Part shown: piece after piece, positions 1 through 5,193 of the stretch
How positions within the stretch are numbered: the first letter of the stretch is position 1
How the letters are laid out: the number at the start of each line of letters is the position of its first letter
From: CAZAMT01 sp964486145
GTDB taxonomy: Bacteria; Bacteroidota; Bacteroidia; Bacteroidales; JAAAOM01
Length of the DNA stretch: 8,207 bases
Direction: 5' to 3'
NCBI GenBank assembly: GCA_964486145.1
Contig: CAZAMT010000183.1
Location: 1 to 8,207, forward strand
Notes under the pieces: model-generated
What the model saw: only the letters and a program-made list of their open reading frames with translations
Told to the model about the DNA's origin: nothing
Database searches by the model: none
Position numbers and translations under genes: made by a program

Positions 1-31
1 TCAACGAAGTTAATTAATAAGGCTAATTCAA

Positions 32-50
32 TGTATAAGGATATTATACA
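32..50. repeat. Small perfect inverted repeat near left edge
   Basis: TGTATAA (32-38) and TTATACA (44-50) are exact reverse complements separated by 5 bases. The hairpin is A/T-rich and has no T-run, so it is a poor terminator. It lies downstream of the tRNA-Glu terminator in an otherwise featureless 66-base edge segment. It could be an operator for something beyond the left edge or a chance palindrome. Confidence 0.35.
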
Positions 51-69
51 ACAAGTTCCCCACCAACAC

Positions 70-96
70 AAAAGCCACTGAATATCAGTGGCTTTT
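70..96 (-). terminator. Intrinsic terminator of tRNA-Glu (possibly bidirectional)
   Basis: An 11-bp perfect stem (70-80 with 86-96, core AAAGCCACTG/CAGTGGCTTT) closes a 5-base loop three bases beyond the tRNA 3' end. The arms end in AAAA on one side and TTTT on the other, so either strand can form a GC-containing stem ending in a short U-tract. It would therefore also stop plus-strand transcription arriving from the left. The U-tract is only four bases long and is followed by GTG on the minus strand. Confidence 0.8.
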
Positions 97-98
97 CG

Positions 99-170
99 TA
101 GTCCGTAGGGGAATCGAACCCCTGTTACCAGGATGAAAACCTGGCGTCCTAACCCCTAGACGAACGGACC
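99..170 (-). tRNA. tRNA-Glu (UUC anticodon)
   Basis: Read on the minus strand, the 72 bases fold into a complete cloverleaf. The acceptor stem is GGTCCGT/ACGGACT (first pair a G-U wobble), the D stem GTCT/GGAC, the anticodon stem CCAGG/CCTGG with loop TTTTCAT, and the T stem AGGGG/CCCCT with loop TTCGATT. The anticodon in the loop is TTC, which reads GAA/GAG and so charges glutamate. The discriminator is A and the 3' CCA is not encoded, so it is added after transcription. The gene has its own promoter upstream and a terminator directly downstream and looks monocistronic. Confidence 0.97.
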
Positions 171-173
171 ATC

Positions 174-191
174 TTTCGGTTATTCCCGAAA
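174..191 (-). other. Hairpin in the tRNA-Glu 5' leader
   Basis: TTTCGG (174-179) and CCGAAA (186-191) form a perfect 6-bp stem with a 6-base loop, starting 3 bases upstream of the mature tRNA 5' end. It falls inside the predicted leader removed by RNase P. It may keep the leader from misfolding with the tRNA body. Its function is inferred only from position. Confidence 0.4.
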
Positions 192-199
192 TCGGATTG

Positions 200-229
200 C
201 AAAAGTAATAGATTTTTTTATCTATCAAA
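200..229 (-). promoter_or_regulatory. Bacteroidota-type promoter of tRNA-Glu
   Basis: On the minus strand a -33 element TTTG (226-229) is followed after 18 bases by TACTTTTG (200-207), which fits the TAnnTTTG -7 consensus recognised by the Bacteroidota primary sigma factor. Transcription would start near 190-195 and give a leader of about 20-25 bases. The 18-base spacer (208-225) is itself a perfect inverted repeat, ATAGAT-N6-ATCTAT. Confidence 0.8.
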
Positions 230-269
230 CATTTATTTCAAAAATTTTATGCCATTTTCCGACAGGTTT

Positions 270-830
270 TTATGACCATCGCATGTCAAACCTTGTAAGG
301 CCATCACCTTTCGAAAATGACTTTGGAATGTCAACTTTTAATTCTTTGCACCCCGAAATTTCAAGAGCCCTTTCCATCCAACCGGCAATCCTGAGCTCAA
401 CCAATTCATCCATTTTTTCCTGACTTTCGATATGCACAACAACGCGGTGTGACCCGGTTTCAACAACATTCATTTCACATGGCCGGTAATATGTAGTAAA
501 TACCCGGTTGGCACGCGATATGATAAAATTTGGTGAAGATGCCTTTACAAAAAATTTGTATATCCCGCCCGATAGTGCACTGTCTGCACTGTATCTGCCG
601 CTCTCCCAGGCTGCTTTGCGATAGTTACCCGCGTAAAAAAGCGTGGCTATTTGCTTTGTGGGATCTACGGCACCAACCTCAACCGGGTACCAGTTGGTTG
701 CGTAAATGGCTGAAGCAAAAATTTTTCGGCTGTCTTCCTCCATGCTGTTGATCCATTCCTGGTGCCTTGAAGTAAATTTTGATTTTACAAATTCATTGAT
801 TGATTTAACGGCGGTTCCCTTAATTTCCAT
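270..830 (-). CDS. Conserved hypothetical protein, 186 aa
   Basis: This is a soluble protein with no signal peptide or membrane segment. I cannot assign a function. The layout is an N-terminal helical part (1-45, containing INEFVKSKF), a middle WYPVE segment (47-51), a Gly/Phe-rich part around SGGIYKFF (87-94), a predicted strand region VVVHIE (130-135) and a C-terminal GWMERALEISGCKEL segment followed by GDGLTRFDMRW. This order loosely recalls the HNOB/V4R/DUF2378 (TIGR02265) group of small alpha/beta sensor-like proteins, but I cannot point to a haem-ligand histidine and the match is only impressionistic. The gene starts 27 bp after the mpl stop codon on the same strand and is probably co-transcribed with it. 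No strong terminator follows before the tRNA promoter, so read-through may end at the tRNA terminator. The ATG at 828-830 begins MEIKGTA and has no clear Shine-Dalgarno sequence, as is usual in this phylum. Confidence 0.8.
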   Translation of the reverse strand: MEIKGTAVKSINEFVKSKFTSRHQEWINSMEEDSRKIFASAIYATNWYPVEVGAVDPTKQIATLFYAGNYRKAAWESGRYSADSALSGGIYKFFVKASSPNFIISRANRVFTTYYRPCEMNVVETGSHRVVVHIESQEKMDELVELRIAGWMERALEISGCKELKVDIPKSFSKGDGLTRFDMRWS

Positions 831-857
831 ATAATTGTTAGATTAAAGTTATGTTGG

Positions 858-2240
858 TTATATAAATTTGTTCGCGAGTGCTTTCAGATCAATTCCGGAG
901 AAATTGCCTGAACTCATTAATAGCAAAATGGTATTTCGGTAATCATCCGACATCAATTTATCATGCAATTGTTTGGCATTGTTTACAACCATTATCCTTT
1001 GATCATTAAACGCATTCATTACGTCATCCGGATTAAAAAGTTCCAGTTTCTTATGCCTGACTGTATCAGGAAGATAAAAGACAATAGGAACGTCAGCGCT
1101 TTTCATTGAATCTTTGTATTGATGAAGAAACGACTGCTGAAGGCTGCTAAATGTATGCAGCTCCATGCAGGCTATCAGTTTCTTATCCGGATATTGCTCA
1201 CGAACAGCTTCAATGGTTGCCGTTAATTTAGACGGGGAATGCGCGAAATCCAAAAACATTTTGGAGTGTTGATTTTCTGCGATTAACTGAAGGCGCTTAC
1301 CGGCACCTGTAAATGATGCGATGCCTTGATAAAATTCCGGATCATTTACGCCTACCTGTTGGCATACCAATTTTGCAGCCATAACATTTTGAAGGTTGTG
1401 CCTGCCAAAAAAATTGATGACATATTCATGCGAATCATGCAACAGGGTTGTTTGGTTCTGATTGATTTTGGCAGGATGCATGGTATATCCCACTTTTTTA
1501 ATTGGTGCCCGGGATTTTTCCACCATTTCCTTTAATACCGGGTCATTTTCATAATAAAACAGTTTTCCTCCCTGTTCAATTTGGTTTATAAACAAGTCAA
1601 ATTGCTGATGATAGTTTTCCAAGGTAGGGAATACATTTACATGGTCCCATGCAATGCCTGTGAGAACAGCAATATGTGGTTTGTAATGATGAAATTTCGG
1701 TGACGGGTCCAATGGTGATGATAAATATTCATCTCCTTCAATAACTGCAATTTCCGATTCGGGTTCGAGGTTCACCATAGTATCAAATCCTTCAACAATG
1801 GAGCCTACAAGGTAATCGAACTGAATTTTAACACTTTTCAAAACATGCATGACCATGGAAGTAATGGTTGTTTTTCCGTGACTTCCGCCAATGACTACAC
1901 GTTTTTTGTTTTGTGTTTGCTCAAAAATATACGCCGGGTATGAGTATATTTTTAATCCCAGTTCCTGAGCTTTCAGTAGCTCGGGATTATCTTTTCGTGC
2001 ATGCATTCCCAGGATCACAGCGTCAACCTCTGAGGTGATTTTCGAAGGATCCCAACCGGGCTTATCGGGAAATAGCCCATGTTTCATAAGTCTGCCACGC
2101 GATGGTTCAAAAATTTCATCATCAGTGCCGGTCACTTTAAAACCTTTGTTATGCAATGCAATGGCCATATTATGCATGGCAGCTCCTCCAATGGCTATAA
2201 AATGAATATGTTTGCCCCTCGATTCATTCATGTTTCTCAT
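858..2240 (-). CDS. mpl: UDP-N-acetylmuramate:L-Ala-gamma-D-Glu-meso-DAP ligase (Mpl-type Mur ligase)
   Basis: This cytoplasmic ATP-dependent ligase joins recycled murein tripeptide to UDP-MurNAc, returning wall fragments to peptidoglycan synthesis. The 460-residue length fits the family. Visible landmarks are the N-terminal Rossmann loop IGGAAMHNMA (17-26), the ATP loop GGSHGKTT (118-125), the central acidic motif IEGDEY (167-172), the segment HHYKPHIAVLTGIAWDH (184-200), GRHNLQNVMAA (279-289), DFAHSP (331-336) and the C-terminal LMSSGNFSGID (441-451). The EY...HYKP spacing and the ending, which resembles the MSNGGFGGIH of classical Mpl, favour Mpl over MurC. DFAHSP and ELHTF differ from the DFAHHP and EPRSN of enterobacterial Mpl, so the exact peptide substrate is less certain. 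A second in-frame ATG lies three codons downstream (2229-2231). The gene heads a probable two-gene unit with the 186-aa protein. Confidence 0.88.
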   Translation of the reverse strand: MRNMNESRGKHIHFIAIGGAAMHNMAIALHNKGFKVTGTDDEIFEPSRGRLMKHGLFPDKPGWDPSKITSEVDAVILGMHARKDNPELLKAQELGLKIYSYPAYIFEQTQNKKRVVIGGSHGKTTITSMVMHVLKSVKIQFDYLVGSIVEGFDTMVNLEPESEIAVIEGDEYLSSPLDPSPKFHHYKPHIAVLTGIAWDHVNVFPTLENYHQQFDLFINQIEQGGKLFYYENDPVLKEMVEKSRAPIKKVGYTMHPAKINQNQTTLLHDSHEYVINFFGRHNLQNVMAAKLVCQQVGVNDPEFYQGIASFTGAGKRLQLIAENQHSKMFLDFAHSPSKLTATIEAVREQYPDKKLIACMELHTFSSLQQSFLHQYKDSMKSADVPIVFYLPDTVRHKKLELFNPDDVMNAFNDQRIMVVNNAKQLHDKLMSDDYRNTILLLMSSGNFSGIDLKALANKFI

Positions 2241-2273
2241 CTGTTTAATTCATTAAAAAACATGTAATTATCG

Positions 2274-2281
2274 CAAATTTA
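2274..2281 (-). promoter_or_regulatory. Candidate -7 element of the mpl promoter
   Basis: TAAATTTG on the minus strand fits the Bacteroidota -7 consensus TAnnTTTG and would give an untranslated leader of roughly 25-30 bases before the mpl ATG. The -33 element is weak: the best candidate is TTTC at 2305-2308, 23 bases away. It lies between the divergent mpl start and the PD40 remnant. Confidence 0.45.
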
Positions 2282-2301
2282 CTGAAAGATTCGTTGCCTT
2301 T

Positions 2302-2589
2302 ATGGAAAAAATACATCCAAACAACAATATGATCGATTATTTCAGCCCGCTACCATTTAACATCCATGGTTATTCGGTGGCTCATCCAAACATTTCAGAA
2401 GATGGTCAGGTATTGTTTTTTGCATCGAATATACCCGGGGGCTATGGAGGATCTGATATTTATCGATCACAATACGAAAACGGAAACTGGAGTCTCCCGG
2501 AAAATCTGGGGCCATCCATTAATTCAGCATACAACGAATATTTTCCCTACAATTATAAGAATCACCGGAAATTCAACATGTTGATGTAA
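2302..2589 (+). pseudogene. Orphan PD40 beta-propeller fragment (OmpA/PorE-like remnant)
   Basis: This is a 95-codon open frame. Its residues from about FSPLPFNIHGYSVAHP through SEDGQVLFFASNIPGGYGGSDIY to NLGPSINSAYNEYFPY match one complete PD40 blade and the start of the next, as found in the TPR-PD40-OmpA envelope proteins of Bacteroidota (PorE-like, associated with gliding or type IX secretion). In those proteins the segment is internal. Here there is no signal peptide, no TPR region, no OmpA domain and no recognisable promoter, and similarity stops after EYFPY, where the next blade should continue. The frame can be read upstream to 2257, but no further homology is visible. Just past the stop another frame reads KFFSFWHHS, faintly like the expected continuation, which hints at frame decay. 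It is most likely a remnant. A small stand-alone PD40 protein is possible but less likely. Confidence 0.6.
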
Positions 2590-2648
2590 ATTTTTCTCAT
2601 TTTGGCATCATTCAATTTTAATGACTTTTTATTTCGAACGCTTGATGG

Positions 2649-2656
2649 TAACTTTG
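2649..2656 (+). promoter_or_regulatory. Candidate -7 element of the MBL hydrolase promoter
   Basis: TAACTTTG fits TAnnTTTG and lies 21 bases before the ATG at 2678, so the leader would be very short (about 10-16 bases). The -33 position holds only a T-run (TTTT at 2626-2629, 19-base spacer). This is the only good match in the 88 bases between the PD40 remnant and the gene. Confidence 0.5.
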
Positions 2657-2677
2657 CAATATTAAAATTATTATTCT

Positions 2678-3529
2678 ATGGAGATTCACAAACTGGAAAC
2701 CGGGAATTTGAAACTTGATGGCGGAGCAATGTTCGGTGTTGTTCCGAAATCACTCTGGCAAAAAGTATATCCTGCCGATGAAAAAAACCTGATAACGTTA
2801 TCCATGCGAAGTTTACTTGTTATTGACGGCAATCAGAAAATCATTATTGATACAGGTATTGGTGACAAACAGGATGAAAAATTTTTTAGCCACTATTACC
2901 TGAGCGGAGAGGATACATTGTCAGGTTCACTTGAAAAGACAGGTATCCGTGAAGAAGAGATTACGGATGTTATCCTTACCCATTTGCATTTTGACCATTG
3001 CGGAGGTGCAGTGCGAAAAGGTGATGATGGCAATCTTATGCTGGCATTTCCAAATGCCATGTATCATGTAAGCAAAACACAGTGGAATGCGGCAGTGACT
3101 CCGAATGCGAGGGAAAAAGCCTCGTTTCTGAGAGAAAATATCCTCCCGATAAAGGAAAACAACAGGCTTTCGTATATTGACGATGGAAAGCACATCTCTA
3201 AAAATGTTCGCATACAATTGTTTCATGGTCATACAGCCGGACAGGCAGTTCCGTTTATTCATTTTCATGATCACACGTTGGTTTACATTGCCGATGTTAT
3301 TCCGGCAGTGGCTAATATTCCATTGGCATGGATCACGGCGTACGATATGGAGCCATCCAGGGCGCTCGAAGAAAAAGAGCAATTTTTAAATGAGGCAGCC
3401 GATAACAACTACACCCTGTTTTTTGAGCACGATATTTATAATGAATGTTGCACCGTGATGCATACTGAAAAAGGTGCCCGGCTGAATGAGGCATTCACCT
3501 TGAGCGAATGGAAAAACGGCATTACATAA
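2678..3529 (+). CDS. MBL-fold metallo-hydrolase (lactonase-like)
   Basis: This is a 283-residue metallo-beta-lactamase-fold hydrolase that binds two metal ions. The metal motif is complete: H102-x-H104-x-D106-H107 in THLHFDHCGG, H185 in HGHTAGQ, D206 in YIADVIP and H251 in FFEHD. The strand IIIDTGIG (55-62) leads into the fold as expected. Length and motif spacing resemble the YtnP/AttM-like branch that includes N-acyl-homoserine lactonases, but the substrate cannot be read from sequence and another ester or lactone is equally possible. There is no signal peptide, so the enzyme is cytoplasmic. It is the only intact plus-strand gene in the window. It stands alone behind its own candidate promoter and ends with an 8-bp tail-to-tail overlap with the DUF2752-like gene. 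The start ATG at 2678 is the first in frame and begins directly with a predicted beta strand. Confidence 0.9.
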   Translation: MEIHKLETGNLKLDGGAMFGVVPKSLWQKVYPADEKNLITLSMRSLLVIDGNQKIIIDTGIGDKQDEKFFSHYYLSGEDTLSGSLEKTGIREEEITDVILTHLHFDHCGGAVRKGDDGNLMLAFPNAMYHVSKTQWNAAVTPNAREKASFLRENILPIKENNRLSYIDDGKHISKNVRIQLFHGHTAGQAVPFIHFHDHTLVYIADVIPAVANIPLAWITAYDMEPSRALEEKEQFLNEAADNNYTLFFEHDIYNECCTVMHTEKGARLNEAFTLSEWKNGIT

Positions 3530-3875
3530 ATTTCCAGAAAGTTAGAAACGGGAAAAAACAAATGATAAAAAGGAGAGAAGAAATCGCGGCATCGGAAAGA
3601 ACCTGGGTTTTTGTAAGTGGTTGATATACAGTAATTATAGAGCCTGTGATACGCATGAATAATTGAACTGCAAAAAACAGAAAAATGCGGATGCCATAAG
3701 GGTTGTATTCTCGTGCAGACTTAAAATTAAATCGCACAATTTCACTGAATGCCCTTGACAAGCCAGCGCTGGGACTTTCTTCTTCGGTAATCCCGGTATA
3801 AATGGAAGGGATTGGGTGATTGTTCCTTTCAGCAGAAAAAATGCCGGAATAAATCATCATCAGAAGGATGATCAC
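3522..3875 (-). CDS. DUF2752-like small membrane protein
   Basis: This small inner-membrane protein of unknown function is recognised as DUF2752-like by the block SPSAGLSRAFSEIVRFNFK (34-52) followed by AREYNPYGIRIFLFF, which parallels the family signature CPxCGxTRA...GxxxxAxxxNPxG. Both signature cysteines are replaced here (S34, A37). Hydrophobic segments lie at about 1-14, 62-79 and 98-113. The start given is the GTG at 3873-3875, but this leaves the first membrane segment clipped. Reading 14 codons upstream in the same frame adds DKKPYHIVNVVFA, a basic residue pair and a fuller first helix. That extension would begin at an ATA (3915-3917) overlapping the DUF4190 stop codon, since no ATG/GTG/TTG lies there. 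The gene sits directly behind the DUF4190 gene and is almost certainly co-transcribed with it. Confidence 0.75.
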   Translation of the reverse strand: MIILLMMIYSGIFSAERNNHPIPSIYTGITEEESPSAGLSRAFSEIVRFNFKSAREYNPYGIRIFLFFAVQLFMRITGSIITVYQPLTKTQVLSDAAISSLLFIICFFPFLTFWKFM

Positions 3876-3913
3876 GGCAAATACGACATTTACAATATGA
3901 TAAGGTTTTTTAT

Positions 3914-4624
3914 CTATTGCTGCTCCTGTTCTTCCTGTATTTCTTCAAGCTTTTGATTGGTTGTACGGTACCTTTTCTGAAGCTCTTCAAATTTCTCCCG
4001 CTGTGCTTCTGTTAACTTTACCTTTGCCATTTTTGTTGCAATGGCAGCAGCTTTCATCGAGGTTTTTGCAGCTTCCCGGATTGCTGAAAGATTTCCTTTT
4101 TCGGCAGCAGATTTGGTTATTTGTGAAAAATCCTGAATGACGTTTTCATATGCATTCATTAAACGCTCGAATTCTTCATCTGAAATTTCTTTACCCCAGT
4201 CATTTTCTGTAATGATGGAATCACTTTCCAGATCTTCCAGGGTTTTTTCCAGTTCGTTACCAAAATCATCAAATGCCTCATCAAAATCCTCACCAAGTTC
4301 CTGTTCAATTTCGGTTTTAATTTCTTTACTGATTTTATTGAAAATCGTAGCACTGCCCGCAAAAAATATTCCCCATGCTATAGCAACCACAATACTTAGT
4401 ATGGAAAGCACCAATGCTGCAACCACCAGTCCTTTGGATCCGTCTCCCCGGTTTGCCTGTGTCATCCCGATAATGCTTAAAATAAGTGCTACGCCCCCGG
4501 GCACAACAGCTAAAACACCAATACAGGGAATGAATGCAATTAAAATAGCAAGAATCCCTAAAATCAGGCCGGCGATGCCCAGACCCTGTCCGGCTGTTGA
4601 ACTTTGTCCTCTGTTTGTATCCAT
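3914..4624 (-). CDS. DUF4190 membrane protein with acidic coiled-coil tail
   Basis: This is a 236-residue integral membrane protein with a DUF4190-like N-terminal half. After a short polar Gln/Ser-rich start it has Gly/Ala/Leu-rich hydrophobic segments at about 14-31 (GLGIAGLILGILAI), 34-54 and 66-88, the last followed by FFAGSATIF. Residues 101-151 are strikingly acidic (22 Asp/Glu against 3 Lys), with FDEAFDDFGNELEKTLEDLE forming a likely amphipathic helix. The C-terminal 60 residues are helical and mixed-charge with coiled-coil character and end in EEQEQQ. The function is unknown. Related proteins pair DUF4190, TM2 or dispanin-like helices with DUF2752 neighbours in Bacteroidota, which matches the gene directly downstream. 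The long tail could be an oligomerisation or partner-binding module. The ATG at 4622-4624 lies about 30 bases behind a candidate promoter. Confidence 0.85.
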   Translation of the reverse strand: MDTNRGQSSTAGQGLGIAGLILGILAILIAFIPCIGVLAVVPGGVALILSIIGMTQANRGDGSKGLVVAALVLSILSIVVAIAWGIFFAGSATIFNKISKEIKTEIEQELGEDFDEAFDDFGNELEKTLEDLESDSIITENDWGKEISDEEFERLMNAYENVIQDFSQITKSAAEKGNLSAIREAAKTSMKAAAIATKMAKVKLTEAQREKFEELQKRYRTTNQKLEEIQEEQEQQ

Positions 4625-4659
4625 GTTGGTAAGTTTGTAAGGTTTTAATAATTTTGGAT

Positions 4660-4693
4660 CAAATTTATGAATTTTCTTTATTCAAAGATCAAA
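4660..4693 (-). promoter_or_regulatory. Promoter of the DUF4190-DUF2752 unit
   Basis: On the minus strand TTTG (4690-4693) and TAAATTTG (4660-4667) are separated by 22 bases, at the long end of the Bacteroidota range. A second TTTG at 4683-4686 would leave only 15. The -33 element overlaps the stop codon of the thioredoxin gene. The two elements sit within exact 8-bp direct repeats of ATTTGATC spaced 30 bp apart (4657-4664 and 4687-4694). Confidence 0.55.
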
Positions 4694-5171
4694 TGATACC
4701 ATTTCTTAGCTGGATTTCTAGAATGTCATTCTCCAGCGTGTCATCCGGCCTTTCGTTGATTCTACCTATTTCTTTTCCATTAATATAAAAGATAAACGTT
4801 GGTACGCGCGAAAACCGGTATTCTGTCAAATCCAACCCGGGAACCTGCTTTTGTTTGTTTACGTAGATAACATCCAGTTTTTTTGGTGATGCCTGCATAA
4901 CATCAAGGATTTTGTAAAACCGGCTTATTTCTGTCCGACAACTGCCACACCAACTTGCTGATAGCACTATAACCTCAAGGTTACGCAGAAATTCCAAATC
5001 AATTTTCGACAATACATAGGTTTCTGGTTCCTGCTTTTCGTACCATTCTTCAAACCAGCGTTTGTATCGTGGTATCTCGTATGCCTTCCTGTCGCAATAA
5101 CCAACCAGGATTTCTTTGTTTAACAGCAGATCAAAAAATTGTTGGTTGGGATTCTCTTTTGTATACCTCAT
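4689..5171 (-). CDS. Thioredoxin-family protein, WCGSC active site
   Basis: This is a 160-residue cytoplasmic thioredoxin-fold protein. The core starts with the strand LEVIVLSAS (65-73), followed by the redox motif W74-C-G-S-C78, a helix, a second strand DVIYVN (100-105), and the cis-proline strand RVPTFIFYINGKEIGR (122-137) with P124 next to the active site. The first 60 residues are an additional helical segment (FFDLLLNKEILVGYC, RWFEEWYEKQEPE) that standard 105-residue thioredoxins lack. No signal peptide or lipobox is present, so it is not one of the periplasmic TlpA/ResA types common in this phylum. CGSC rather than CGPC suggests a redox potential unlike that of classical thioredoxin. 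It begins 22 bp after the second sulfatase and is the last gene of that unit. A role in handling reductant or sulfur for the pathway is only a guess from position. Confidence 0.88.
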   Translation of the reverse strand: MRYTKENPNQQFFDLLLNKEILVGYCDRKAYEIPRYKRWFEEWYEKQEPETYVLSKIDLEFLRNLEVIVLSASWCGSCRTEISRFYKILDVMQASPKKLDVIYVNKQKQVPGLDLTEYRFSRVPTFIFYINGKEIGRINERPDDTLENDILEIQLRNGII

Positions 5172-5193
5172 CTCTATTTATTTATACATCTGA

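Noticed and set aside
1..81. Open plus-strand frame from the left edge ending in TGA at 79-81, which could be the tail of an upstream gene.
   Set aside because: Only 26 codons, no recognisable homology, and the stop lies inside the terminator stem. An open frame of this length is easily chance.
208..225. The ATAGAT-T6-ATCTAT palindrome as terminator for the mpl unit.
   Set aside because: The stem is only six A/T-rich pairs with no U-run after it on the minus strand. Its exact fit between two promoter elements is a better description.
2927..3382. 151-codon minus-strand frame inside the MBL hydrolase gene.
   Set aside because: The plus-strand frame carries the complete metal-binding motif set, while the opposite frame has no domain-like pattern.
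4137..4640. 167-codon plus-strand frame opposite the DUF4190 gene.
   Set aside because: It is the antisense shadow of a well-supported gene. Its Ser/Pro-rich composition mirrors the acidic helices on the other strand.
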